A DNA stretch of 32,782 nt from Bacteroidota bacterium (GCA_003045895.1 PZPC01000060.1:1-32782); one strand, 5' to 3'. Positions 25,643 to 32,782 are shown, numbered from the stretch's first letter. The notes: generated by a model not told the origin, from the sequence alone. Program-made: numbers and translations.

Positions 25643-27097
25643 ATGTTTAAAAATATATTGAAATGGTCTTTGTCGCTGGCCGTATTGGCAATTGCTTTTA
25701 CTGCTTGTGAAGACCCCGAAACGACTTTCGACCCGGTTAACCCTAACCTGACCGAAGATGCCATTATAGGTACGACGCAGTCGGCTGCACGCACCCTGGC
25801 TGGTCTGGAGCGCCAACTGGCAGAACTGCAAGGTGAGTATGTTCACCTCGCCGAAATTGCTTCTGACAATTACGACAATACCCAGACGTTCTTCAACCAG
25901 TTTCTGGACGTACTCAACATCCAGTCTACTGATGCCAATATCAACGCTGTCCAATTTGAATTGGCCCGTATGCGGGAACTGGCGAAAACCGGATTAGCAG
26001 TTATCGGACCTGGGGATCCAGACTATACGGCCAACCAGGAAGCCGAATTCAACTTCTTCATTGGTTTGTCTTATATGTTGGGTGGCGAATTGTTTACCGC
26101 TTTGCCTGCTGAACCACTGGGCGCTGCGCAGCCAGCTGCGGCTCACTTCACCCTGGCAACCCAATTCTTCCAGACTGGTGCGGCTAAAGCTACGGACGTA
26201 AAAACCCAGGCCAGCTGTATCTTAGGTCGTGCCCGCGCACTGTACTTCCTGGGTGATAAGGCAGGAGCGGTTGCTGCTGCTGACCAGGCCATTGGCCTCG
26301 ATCCAGCATTTCTGCGTTACTGTATGTTTGACAGCCAAAATGGTGCACGTATTGACAACGAAATGCAGAACGCTATCTACGATCGCGGTAGTTTCGATGA
26401 CTTGCAGCCACTACCCCGCCTGGATTTCCTCGACCCCAAATACAATGGCACCAATCCAGCCCGGGATCTTAATATTCCTTTGTTGAAAATTGAGGAAGCC
26501 CACTTGATCAAGTGTGAAGCCGCAATTGCCGACGGCGCACTGGCTACTGCCCAGGGTATCATGAAGGACATCATTGCTTTGGCGGGTACGCGTCCAACGG
26601 CTACCTTCACGGATGCTGCCGAAGACCGCACCCAGCGCAATCCTGGTACGCGCCCCGATAATTCTGGGGTAACTGTGGCCGCTGGCCCCGGTGAGATGAT
26701 GCGTGCCGGTCTCGTGCTCGACCGTAAAATGGGTAACGTAACGGTTCCTGTGGTGAGTGGCACTTCGGTAACGAATGCCATGGTAGATGCCGTTGGTTCG
26801 GCTGATGAAGCACTTGAATTGCTTTACCTGTTGCGTCAGGAGATCTTCATTGCTGAAGGTCGCCGTATGACCGATATGGGTATCAAACTTGTCGTTAGTC
26901 AGATTGAATTGTTGTCCAACAGCAACATCAAAACAGAGGATACCACGTCAGATATTCCTCCTTTCTTTGATGCAATCAAGACGGAAATCGACGGTATTAA
27001 CTACGACGCCGCTGCTGGAACGTGTACGATTCTGCACAATTCCAACAAAATCATCGTTGCCAACAAGGCTTCCAGCTACGTTTGCCCTTTCCAATAG
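25643..27097 (+). CDS. SusD/RagB-like outer-membrane lipoprotein
   Basis: A 484-aa surface lipoprotein with a signal peptide and lipobox Cys22 in AFTACEDPE. The mature N-terminus (DPVNPNLTEDAI) has the NPN-type opening of SusD/RagB proteins. The middle is helical with TPR-like pairs (for example GRARALYFLGDKAGAVAAADQAI). The C-terminal part carries ELLYLLRQEIFIAEGRRMTDMG, the usual RxxEFxGEGxRxxDLxR-like region of the family. It would cap the SusC-like receptor and bind the ligand outside the cell. It shares the receptor's operon and its GGT/AAC-rich codon use, and is followed by a strong terminator. Confidence 0.9.
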   Translation: MFKNILKWSLSLAVLAIAFTACEDPETTFDPVNPNLTEDAIIGTTQSAARTLAGLERQLAELQGEYVHLAEIASDNYDNTQTFFNQFLDVLNIQSTDANINAVQFELARMRELAKTGLAVIGPGDPDYTANQEAEFNFFIGLSYMLGGELFTALPAEPLGAAQPAAAHFTLATQFFQTGAAKATDVKTQASCILGRARALYFLGDKAGAVAAADQAIGLDPAFLRYCMFDSQNGARIDNEMQNAIYDRGSFDDLQPLPRLDFLDPKYNGTNPARDLNIPLLKIEEAHLIKCEAAIADGALATAQGIMKDIIALAGTRPTATFTDAAEDRTQRNPGTRPDNSGVTVAAGPGEMMRAGLVLDRKMGNVTVPVVSGTSVTNAMVDAVGSADEALELLYLLRQEIFIAEGRRMTDMGIKLVVSQIELLSNSNIKTEDTTSDIPPFFDAIKTEIDGINYDAAAGTCTILHNSNKIIVANKASSYVCPFQ

Positions 27098-27139
27098 GAT
27101 GAAAGTTAACTGGTGACGGCGTTGTTTTAATGCCAATGC

Positions 27140-27184
27140 AAAACCCCCTGATCAGCAACTGGTCAGGGGGTTTTCTTTTTTTGT
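27140..27184 (+). terminator. Intrinsic terminator of the SusC/SusD operon
   Basis: A perfect 12-bp stem: AAAACCCCCTGA (27140-27151) pairs with TCAGGGGGTTTT (27163-27174) across an 11-nt loop, followed by a T-rich tail (TTTTCTTTTTTTGT region). It lies 43 nt after the SusD-like stop. The A-run on the 5' side could let it work on both strands, which would also suit the minus-strand gene ending at 27356. Confidence 0.93.
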
Positions 27185-27355
27185 AGCGTGGTGGTGATGG
27201 GGAAAGTTAGGCTTTGGGGCAACGCTTGCAGCGTTTTCCCTTTTTATATTTTTTGCAACATTTCTTTTTGGCATCCTTGGCCTGTAGCGTTATTACCGGG
27301 CAAGGAAAACGGATGGCGCCAGCAATGGCTTCTGCGGATTGTTTCATTCCCATTT

Positions 27356-27694
27356 TTAGCGGGTATTAGATGAAAGAGAATCAGGACGGGTATTCGCCTG
27401 GTTGATGCTGCTGTGCAACCGAAAATAGTTGGCGGTAATGTGCGCCAGCTTTTCGGTGCGGCAATGTTTGACCACCGTCAGGCGCTGTCCCACAACACCA
27501 GCAGTCTCCGGTTTAACCCACAACTCGGCTCGCCAGCCGGTTGGCTCTTTCCGGGTTAGGACAATGGCCGACGCCGCTTGTTTGACCAGGTTTTCCCGGG
27601 TAGTAAGCATCGCCGGTGCAAAGGGATCGACTATTTCTTCCGTCTCTATTTGCTGACAAACTGCTTTGGCTAACGCTAAACTCAAATTAATCAT
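27356..27694 (-). CDS. Hypothetical protein
   Basis: A 112-aa reading frame, not recognised. The residue pattern is protein-like: an N-terminal helix (LALAKAVCQQIETEEIVDPF), a mixed middle with RAELWVKPETAG, and a polar tail. There is no signal peptide or membrane segment. The ATG at 27694 overlaps the TGA of an 8-codon upstream reading frame. If this gene is not real, the stretch 27098-27826 holds only the terminator at 27140-27184 and a small hairpin at 27221-27235 (AACGC/GCGTT). Confidence 0.45.
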   Translation of the reverse strand: MINLSLALAKAVCQQIETEEIVDPFAPAMLTTRENLVKQAASAIVLTRKEPTGWRAELWVKPETAGVVGQRLTVVKHCRTEKLAHITANYFRLHSSINQANTRPDSLSSNTR

Positions 27695-27717
27695 CGCAAT
27701 TTGATTTCTGTTTTCAT
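27691..27717 (-). CDS. Possible 8-residue upstream reading frame
   Basis: An ATG at 27717 opens MKTEIKLR and stops with a TGA whose ATGA overlap provides the start of the 112-aa gene. The arrangement is that of translational coupling. It is too short to judge as coding by itself and may be chance. Confidence 0.2.
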   Translation of the reverse strand: MKTEIKLR

Positions 27718-27826
27718 GGTATTGAGTTTAAATCCTTAAATAGTAAAACAAGTTTTCATCCTTAAGGTTCGGCTGTTGGTCTTCCTTAATCGGTTGGAAG
27801 TAGGACGAAACGGCAGCAGTCAACGG

Positions 27827-28792
27827 CTACTTCTTGACTATACGCACCATGCCCCTGTGTCCATTTTGGTGGTAAACCAAGGTATAGATACCCGCAGGGA
27901 GATGGCTGATGTCCAGCAGATTGTCGCCAGCCAGTAGTTGGCATCGTTGCAGCAGCTGCCCCTGGTTGTTTCTCAATTCACCAAACCCCGGTTCCGCGGT
28001 AGGCCAGCTGACCACCACCTGGTCGGTCACAGGGTTAGGGAAAACCGCTGGCGACCAGCTCAATTGCTGCTCTCGTAAGCGAACAGGCGTGTCGCTGGTC
28101 ATCAGGTCATCCACACAAACATACGCTGGTGTATTCATGCCAAAGGCACCGTTGTCGGAAGAACTGAGGTTGAAAACCAGCCTGTCGACATTTCCCAGGC
28201 TGGCAAGCTCCACGTACATCCAATCTGCTACAATGTAATCCTGGGAATTATCGGAAAAACGGTAATCTGCCAGGTAAAAGTTAATGCTGTCGCTCTTTTC
28301 TACGCCCTCAAGGAATCCCTTGATCGTAAGCAGGAAAAAATCCGGATCATCACCGGTTTCGCCGCCAAACTGTTTGGCGAAGCTGTCGCCAAAAAGCATG
28401 GAAAAGTAGGCGTAGGTGGTGTTGGTCACGTACATGCCCTGGACGGGGGTACCGGCGGCGGCACCCGTCAGTAGCATGGGGCTACCCCCAAAAACGTAGG
28501 TGAGGGCGTAGGTATCACTGCCGTTGGCACCCCGGCCTGCTACGGCAGCATACTGGTTGCTAAAGCCCATGGTTTCGACGTCGGTAACAGCCGAGATGGC
28601 CCATCCCGACCAGGCGTCATAGACCGGGTCGTATTCGTTGGGTAGCGCCACATTTCCGCTGATAAATGTACTGGAATTGGCATTGTTGAGAAAAGTGCCG
28701 GGAGTGAGTCCAAAATTTTCAAAATCTGCTGTAGTTTGGGCCGACAGCTGCGTGCAAAGACCAAAGAAGCATAGGAGTAGAATCGTTCGCAT
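27827..28792 (-). CDS. DUF4465 protein with type IX secretion sorting domain, possible B12-binding surface protein
   Basis: A 321-aa secreted protein. The signal peptide is residues 1-19 (LCTQLSAQ). A DUF4465 beta-sandwich at about 25-235 contains DAWSGWAIS, YIVADWMYVELASLG and LSSSDNGAFGMNTPAYVCVDD. A type IX secretion C-terminal domain follows at about 250-321: VFPNPVTDQVVVSW, then LPAGIYTLVYHQNG. It is encoded directly after the riboswitch-controlled BtuB-like receptor. I recall DUF4465-type lipoproteins (named BtuH) binding vitamin B12 in gut Bacteroides. Here T9SS export would replace lipid anchoring, since no lipobox is seen. The ATG at 28792 was preferred over an in-frame TTG at 28831. 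TAAATTTG (28802-28795) sits just before this ATG. Confidence 0.87.
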   Translation of the reverse strand: MRTILLLCFFGLCTQLSAQTTADFENFGLTPGTFLNNANSSTFISGNVALPNEYDPVYDAWSGWAISAVTDVETMGFSNQYAAVAGRGANGSDTYALTYVFGGSPMLLTGAAAGTPVQGMYVTNTTYAYFSMLFGDSFAKQFGGETGDDPDFFLLTIKGFLEGVEKSDSINFYLADYRFSDNSQDYIVADWMYVELASLGNVDRLVFNLSSSDNGAFGMNTPAYVCVDDLMTSDTPVRLREQQLSWSPAVFPNPVTDQVVVSWPTAEPGFGELRNNQGQLLQRCQLLAGDNLLDISHLPAGIYTLVYHQNGHRGMVRIVKK

Positions 28793-28836
28793 AACAAATT
28801 TAAGTTGGGGTGAGACTAATGTTTTATTCAATTGAT

Positions 28837-30801
28837 TTAGGGTATAGTTTTCTTCGTTGGTAGCTTTTCGTTCGCTTTAGAAAAGCCAACCTGAATGCCT
28901 ACCTGTAGGTTCCTGCCCGGCATGGGGCGCCGTTCTGTTACCCGATAATTGGCATTAAAGAGGTTATTGACCTGCAACACAAACTGGCCATCCCAGCGCG
29001 CCCATTGCGGAAACCATTTCGCCGTGAGGTGAGCGAGGTGATAACCCGGCAAGTCATCATTGATACCTTCCGTGGCACCTACGTATTGTTGGGTGTAACC
29101 AAGTACCCATTTTTTCCTGCGGCACTCAAAATGCATGGTCAATTGGTGTTGCGGGGTATACCACAATTGGGCGCCCCGGGCGATGGCTGGATTTTGAATG
29201 GCGGTTTGGTAAGTGGACAGGATAAAATGGTAGCGCAAGGTTACCTTCAATTGGCTTCCCCCATGCCAGTACTGCCAGTTTAAATAGGGTTCCACTCCCC
29301 TACTCCACACCTTGGCAATATTTCCTGCCGACCAAAAGGCAGCATTTTCTTGCAGGCTCCACTGGATCCAGTTGGCTACGGAGCGATTGAATACATTGAT
29401 CTTCACCAACCCGAAACCACGGCTCGCATGAATTTCTTTAGCCAGTGCTATTTCTTGTTCCCAGGAAAACTCCGTTTGTAAATCCGGATTTCCGCCCTGT
29501 GCCCAGTAGCGGTCGTTGAGGGTAGGAATTCTGAAATTCCTGCCGGCGCGCAACTCAAGTCGCCAGTTGTCTTTAAAATAATGGGACGCCTGCAAATGAA
29601 AAACGGTAATAGGGTCCGACCGGTCCACCAGTTCCAGGCGGCCGGTAGCCGCTAATTCCCATTGGCCAAATTGGGTGGTCAGCTTTTGGTACAAACCCAA
29701 CTGCTGTTGTTGTTGTGCCTGGCGGTAACCGTCGGCGGTGGCCCAGGATTGAATGAATTGCAGGCCACTTTCGCTGTAAAACAAATGCTTTAGTTGTTGG
29801 TTTCTAACCACTTTGGCCAGCAAACTGGAAAAGGCACTAGGGGCATCCACCAATATTTGCGGATCGCGGTAGTGGATCTTTTCGTGGGTAAAACCGAGGT
29901 TGGTCCGCCAGTGGGATTTGGTCCGTTGGGCCCGCCAGCTCAACTGCTGGCGGTAAATATGGTCTTCCTGGGTGGCCTCACTCCGGTTCTGGGTCGTGGT
30001 GGGTGGCAAGTTCCGCAGCGTATGTTGCTGCCAGCCGTGGAGTTCAAATTGGTGACGGGCGTTGGGTTCCCAAACCAAGGTCTGCTGCATCACTTGTTGT
30101 TCCTGCTGGGCGTGGGCCAATCTTTTCGTGGGCAAATCGGCGCGTATTTGGTAAGGAAAATCGTTTTCTGCCCGCAGCAACTGGCCATTGACCTGAAAAC
30201 GCAACTTCGCATTCCCATTGCTGATGGCCAACTGCTGGCTGTGGTAACCAAAACTACCCACCGTGCTTCCTCCCTGGATGCGCAACCCGGCTGGTGGTGA
30301 ACTCGAACTTAAGTAGATACGTCCACTTACGGCCCCGCTACCCGACTCGGCGCTCCTCCCTCCAGGAACAGCCGCCAGTAGATCAAAACCAATCGTTGGT
30401 AAAAGGGAAAGGTCCGTCAGCCCCAACATAGGGCTTTGGATGGGAAGCCCGTTCCACAAAATCGCCGTCTGCCCCGCAGCACCTCCCCGAAAAGTGGGTG
30501 TCGCCAAACTTCCAATGCCGTAACTCTTGATGAAGAGCATGCCACTTTGCTCCAGGGCCGCGGCCACGCTCGAAAACTGTTCGAGCCCGGTGATATTAGC
30601 TGGCGGGCCTCCCACTTGCGCCTTGCTGCGTACTACCACCTCGGGCAGTTCCTGCAAAGAGTCGAGTGATCCCGTTTGGCCGAAGCCCCGGAAAACACCA
30701 CCGCAGAAAAGGAATAAAAAAATAATTATACGCAAATAAACTACATTTTCCCGCAAGATAGGAATAGGGGAAATGTAACCAGATAACCTACGAACCATCA
30801 T
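28837..30801 (-). CDS. btuB: BtuB-like TonB-dependent vitamin B12 receptor
   Basis: A 654-aa outer-membrane receptor. After the signal peptide (hydrophobic core IIIFLFLFCGGVF) comes a TonB-box-like LPEVVV. The plug (about residues 55-165) has FIKSYGIGSLATPTFRGGAAGQTAILWNGLPIQSP in BtuB style and AESGSGAVSGRIYL at its end. A 22-strand-type barrel follows. There is no SusC-type N-terminal domain, and the length fits BtuB rather than SusC. It lies under a cobalamin riboswitch, the main reason for calling B12 as ligand. The last barrel strand (LQVGIQVGF) is followed by an unusual polar tail of about 15 residues. The start is uncertain: ATG at 30801 gives a long n-region, and a TTG at 30735 would give a more typical signal peptide. 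Confidence 0.9.
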   Translation of the reverse strand: MMVRRLSGYISPIPILRENVVYLRIIIFLFLFCGGVFRGFGQTGSLDSLQELPEVVVRSKAQVGGPPANITGLEQFSSVAAALEQSGMLFIKSYGIGSLATPTFRGGAAGQTAILWNGLPIQSPMLGLTDLSLLPTIGFDLLAAVPGGRSAESGSGAVSGRIYLSSSSPPAGLRIQGGSTVGSFGYHSQQLAISNGNAKLRFQVNGQLLRAENDFPYQIRADLPTKRLAHAQQEQQVMQQTLVWEPNARHQFELHGWQQHTLRNLPPTTTQNRSEATQEDHIYRQQLSWRAQRTKSHWRTNLGFTHEKIHYRDPQILVDAPSAFSSLLAKVVRNQQLKHLFYSESGLQFIQSWATADGYRQAQQQQQLGLYQKLTTQFGQWELAATGRLELVDRSDPITVFHLQASHYFKDNWRLELRAGRNFRIPTLNDRYWAQGGNPDLQTEFSWEQEIALAKEIHASRGFGLVKINVFNRSVANWIQWSLQENAAFWSAGNIAKVWSRGVEPYLNWQYWHGGSQLKVTLRYHFILSTYQTAIQNPAIARGAQLWYTPQHQLTMHFECRRKKWVLGYTQQYVGATEGINDDLPGYHLAHLTAKWFPQWARWDGQFVLQVNNLFNANYRVTERRPMPGRNLQVGIQVGFSKANEKLPTKKTIP

Positions 30802-30811
30802 GTGGATGCGT

Positions 30812-30835
30812 TCATAGGCCGGACAGGGTTATCAT
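30812..30835 (-). CDS. Possible leader mini-ORF between riboswitch and btuB
   Basis: An ATG at 30835 reads MITLSGL then stops at 30812, 10 nt before the btuB ATG. Unusually for this genome it is preceded by a purine-rich AGGAAGAGGAAA, a good Shine-Dalgarno-like tract. Either it is a short leader whose translation is controlled by the riboswitch, or the purine tract serves something else. Coding status is unproven. Confidence 0.25.
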   Translation of the reverse strand: MITLSGL

Positions 30836-30894
30836 TTTCCTCTTCCTTTTCCTCCGAAAGGTGGCGTGCCGGTAAGGGCACAGAAGAAATAAGG

Positions 30895-31063
30895 CACATC
30901 AGGCAGGTCTTCTGGCTCGCTTCAAAATTTATCGCCTTCCCATGAATTCACACAGTGGCTGAGGATAAATTTTCTGATTACGGAAGCTTACAGCAGCGGG
31001 GACTGCTCCGGATTCACACCGGATTCCCTTTTAAAACAGCAGCAAATGCTGTTACCTGATGGC
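30895..31063 (-). promoter_or_regulatory. Cobalamin (B12) riboswitch
   Basis: Read on the minus strand, the conserved elements appear in order: GGTAACAGC, GGGAATCCGGTGTGAATCCGG, GCAGTCCCCGCTGCTGTAAGC, CCACTG, GGGAAGGCG, and the B12 box AGCCAGAAGACCTGCC. The closing P1 stem is perfect over 7 bp: 31061-31055 (CATCAGG) pairs with 30903-30897 (CCTGATG). Downstream a hairpin (GTGCC/GGCAC, 30881-30866) and CCTTTCGGAGG could form the switching element near the purine-rich tract. With B12 bound, expression of the BtuB-like receptor and the DUF4465 gene should fall. Confidence 0.96.
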
Positions 31064-31087
31064 TAAGTATTTTTTTCGTCTCTAAGA

Positions 31088-31109
31088 CAAAGATACGGAT
31101 TATTATCAA
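31088..31109 (-). promoter_or_regulatory. Promoter of the riboswitch-btuB operon
   Basis: On the minus strand TATCTTTG (31095-31088) is an exact TAnnTTTG -7 box, with TTG (31109-31107) 11 nt upstream. The predicted start, near 31081, lies about 20 nt before the riboswitch P1 stem, exactly where a promoter is needed. Confidence 0.6.
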
Positions 31110-31121
31110 TCCGGGTGCTTG

Positions 31122-31799
31122 CTATTGTTCGAAGGCAAACTGGATGATGTTGGCCCCCATGCGCAGTGCCAACTGGCGCAGTTCCTCCGGATCTTTGTGG
31201 ACAGCGGGGTCTTCCCAGCCGTCGCCGAGGTCACACTCGACGGAATAAAAGCAAACCAGGCGGCCTTCCCAGATCAGCCCCAGGCCCATTGCCGGGACAC
31301 CGTCGTGTTCATGGATTTTGGGCAATCCGTTTTTGAAATCAAACCGTTGGTGATAAATGGGATGCTGAAAAGGCAGCTCGATGAAGTCGAGTTCAGGAAA
31401 AACCTTCTTCATGGCCGTTCGGACAAACACATCCATTCCGTAGTTGTCGTCGATATGGAGAAAGCCGCCACCGAGCAGGTAATTGCGCAAATTATCGGCT
31501 TCGGCATCCGAAAAAACCACGTTACCGTGCCCCGTCATGTGCACAAAGGGATAGTTGAATAATTCGGCGCTGCCGACGTCTACTACGCCGTATTCACTGT
31601 CGTCAAAGTTGGTGTTCAGCTGGCTGTTGCAGAAGCGGGCCAGGTTGCGCAGGGAGGTCGGGTTGGCGTACCAATCCCCACCGCCGCGGTATTTCAGCAG
31701 TCCCAGTTGCATCGGGCCGCCAACTGGTGGAGCCCAGGCGGTATTCAGACTTATGGCCACCAGGGTGACCAGCAAAAAGGCTAATTTTCCGTATTTCAT
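31122..31799 (-). CDS. DUF4159 domain-containing protein
   Basis: A 225-aa exported protein with a signal peptide (residues 1-23, ending NTAWA). The rest fits DUF4159: LLKYRGGGDWYANPTSLRNLARF near the start, FVHMTGHGNVVFSDAEADNLRNYLLGGGFLHIDD in the middle and FPELDFIELPFQHPIYH after it. The domain resembles a glutamine-amidotransferase/Rossmann-like fold that brings together loops on an outer surface. Its biochemical function is not known to me. It starts 3 nt after the rsmE stop and is therefore co-transcribed; a shared function with rsmE is not implied. Confidence 0.87.
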   Translation of the reverse strand: MKYGKLAFLLVTLVAISLNTAWAPPVGGPMQLGLLKYRGGGDWYANPTSLRNLARFCNSQLNTNFDDSEYGVVDVGSAELFNYPFVHMTGHGNVVFSDAEADNLRNYLLGGGFLHIDDNYGMDVFVRTAMKKVFPELDFIELPFQHPIYHQRFDFKNGLPKIHEHDGVPAMGLGLIWEGRLVCFYSVECDLGDGWEDPAVHKDPEELRQLALRMGANIIQFAFEQ

Positions 31800-31802
31800 G
31801 GT

Positions 31803-32516
31803 TTATTTTTTCAGTTGATTCAGGAAAGCGATCATTTGCGTGGCCGTAAGGGCAGCCGTTTCGGTACGCAAACGATTGGGCCCTAAAGTGACAGCCTGGA
31901 AACCAGCTGTAGTAGCCAGGTCCACTTCGGCTGCCGTGAAATCGCCCTCCGGACCGATAAATATACAAACGTCGCTGGCTAGTTGGTAGTTGTGTATTAA
32001 CGGGGTATTGACACTTTCATCGCACCAACCCAGGTACTTTTGCGCTCCCGCAGTGGTGGCTGCCACCGCAGCGGAAAAAGGGGTGAGCGGATGGAGGCGC
32101 GGCAACCAGGCCTGGAGACTTTGCTTCATGGCCGAAACCAATACCTTTTCGTAGCGATTGGCTCGAATTCTGGGTCGCTCCGTCCGGGCACATTGGAGGG
32201 GTATGATTTCGTCCACCCCGATTTCAGTCGCTTTTTCCAGGAACCACTCAAAGCGTTCGTTGTTCTTGGTGGGCGAAACCGCCATTACCAACCGACTGGG
32301 TGCCCGGTATGCTTCCTGCCTCGTTTGCTCCACCCGGATAGCGCAGGATCGTTTATCAATGGCGGTAATGGTTGCCTGAAACCAACCGCCGCGGCCATCC
32401 ACAATATCAAGGACATCGCCGGTTCTCTTCCGAAGTACCTGGATGGCATGGCGAGCTTCTTCCTCCGGAAGATGGAGCGTAGCGGTAGTAATAGCGGGAA
32501 CGTAGAACAATTGCAT
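31803..32516 (-). CDS. rsmE: 16S rRNA (uracil-1498-N3)-methyltransferase RsmE
   Basis: A 237-aa SPOUT-class methyltransferase that uses SAM to methylate N3 of U1498 in 16S rRNA. Motifs: HAIQVLRKRTGD at 23-34 in the N-terminal PUA-like domain, EKATEIGVDEI at 94-104, the SAM-binding knot IGPEGDF at 187-193, and LGPNRLRTETA at 211-221. The ATG at 32516 (MQLFYVPA) was chosen over an ATG-type start at 32606, since RsmE proteins begin with this strand. First gene of an operon with the DUF4159 gene. Confidence 0.95.
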   Translation of the reverse strand: MQLFYVPAITTATLHLPEEEARHAIQVLRKRTGDVLDIVDGRGGWFQATITAIDKRSCAIRVEQTRQEAYRAPSRLVMAVSPTKNNERFEWFLEKATEIGVDEIIPLQCARTERPRIRANRYEKVLVSAMKQSLQAWLPRLHPLTPFSAAVAATTAGAQKYLGWCDESVNTPLIHNYQLASDVCIFIGPEGDFTAAEVDLATTAGFQAVTLGPNRLRTETAALTATQMIAFLNQLKK

Positions 32517-32520
32517 GCAG

Positions 32521-32528
32521 CAAATGTA
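32521..32528 (-). promoter_or_regulatory. -7-like box directly before rsmE
   Basis: TACATTTG on the minus strand matches TAnnTTTG exactly, but its last base is only 5 nt before the rsmE ATG. If it is a promoter, the transcript would be leaderless or nearly so. Confidence 0.3.
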
Positions 32529-32633
32529 AGAAAAGGTGGTGGATATAATTAAATTCTGGTGTTCGGGTATTTCAATTGCTGGCAACCCCGTGCCCCTTTT
32601 GGTCATCGCTTAGGTTAAGTAGAGAAAATCAGA

Positions 32634-32641
32634 TACCTTTG
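32634..32641 (+). promoter_or_regulatory. Candidate promoter for the rseP-side transcript
   Basis: TACCTTTG matches the TAnnTTTG -7 box exactly. No convincing upstream TTG partner is seen. Transcription would begin near 32648, ahead of the probable rseP start at 32736. Confidence 0.4.
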
Positions 32642-32647
32642 CGATAA

Positions 32648-32695
32648 ATGAACAACATTCCAGATACAATTGGTGTTGTAATTTTCATTATTTAA
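32648..32695 (+). CDS. Possible 15-residue small reading frame upstream of rseP
   Basis: ATG at 32648 reads 15 codons (MNNIPDTIGVVIFII) to TAA, between the candidate promoter and the probable rseP start. Its hydrophobic end could be a tiny membrane peptide or leader, but chance is just as likely. Confidence 0.2.
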   Translation: MNNIPDTIGVVIFII

Positions 32696-32735
32696 AACAA
32701 CGTCAGGTTGTGACCCAATCTGAATGCTCTAGCGT

Positions 32736-32782
32736 ATGGATATTTTAGTGATGGCTGGCCAATTGATGCTGAGCCTTTCTAT
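32736..32782 (+). CDS. rseP: Site-2 zinc protease RseP, N-terminal fragment
   Basis: The first 15 codons (MDILVMAGQLMLSLS) before the window ends. This matches the start of Bacteroidota RseP proteins, which open with a short M(D/E)ILI-like stretch leading into the first membrane helix and the HExxH zinc site (not reached here). RseP cleaves transmembrane anti-sigma factors or signal peptides within the inner membrane. Assigned from a very short stretch, so tentative. Confidence 0.55.
   Translation, partial: MDILVMAGQLMLSLS

Noticed and set aside
27188-27373. 61-aa plus-strand frame after the terminator
   Set aside because: Trp/Phe-rich, low-quality residue pattern, no promoter or homology-like motif; most likely chance.

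Overview
The window looks chromosomal and comes from a member of the Bacteroidota, most likely a Saprospiria/Lewinella-type bacterium. It carries a SusC/SusD-type pair, a protein with a type IX secretion C-terminal sorting domain, a DUF4465 protein, and TAnnTTTG-type -7 promoter boxes with little Shine-Dalgarno signal. The lineage below phylum is inference. No tRNA, rRNA, CRISPR array, IS element or phage gene is visible.

Region 1-12.1 kb is cell-surface and secondary metabolism. A TagG/TagH (Wzm/Wzt)-type polysaccharide ABC exporter (23-1746, minus) diverges from a tight four-gene operon (1895-6178, plus). That operon encodes a stand-alone carrier protein, a stand-alone adenylation enzyme whose binding-pocket residues read as proline-specific, an acyl-CoA-dehydrogenase-like flavoprotein and a flavin-dependent halogenase. 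Together this is the gene set known for making (halogenated) pyrrole-2-carboxyl-S-carrier protein from L-proline, as in the pyoluteorin, clorobiocin/coumermycin and prodigiosin starter modules. No thioesterase, ketosynthase, NRPS or acyltransferase lies nearby, so the acceptor of the halopyrrole unit is unknown. A small LTxxQ lipoprotein follows. Then comes a minus-strand operon (12071 to 6857) of a 1014-aa polytopic membrane protein, a GT2 glycosyltransferase, a DUF2304 membrane protein and a GT4 glycosyltransferase.

Region 12.2-22.4 kb holds a 1157-aa secreted TraB/GumN-domain fusion protein, a two-gene coiled-coil operon whose membrane-anchored member resembles PspA/IM30 in architecture, and sbcDC (DNA end and hairpin processing nuclease).

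Region 22.8-27.2 kb is a SusC/SusD-like outer-membrane uptake pair closed by a strong intrinsic terminator. A short hypothetical gene on the opposite strand follows.

Region 27.8-31.1 kb is a vitamin B12 uptake unit on the minus strand: promoter, cobalamin riboswitch, BtuB-like TonB-dependent receptor, then a T9SS-sorted DUF4465 protein (possible extracellular B12-binding partner).

Region 31.1-32.8 kb has rsmE and a DUF4159 gene as a minus-strand operon, and the first 15 codons of a probable rseP site-2 protease running off the right edge.
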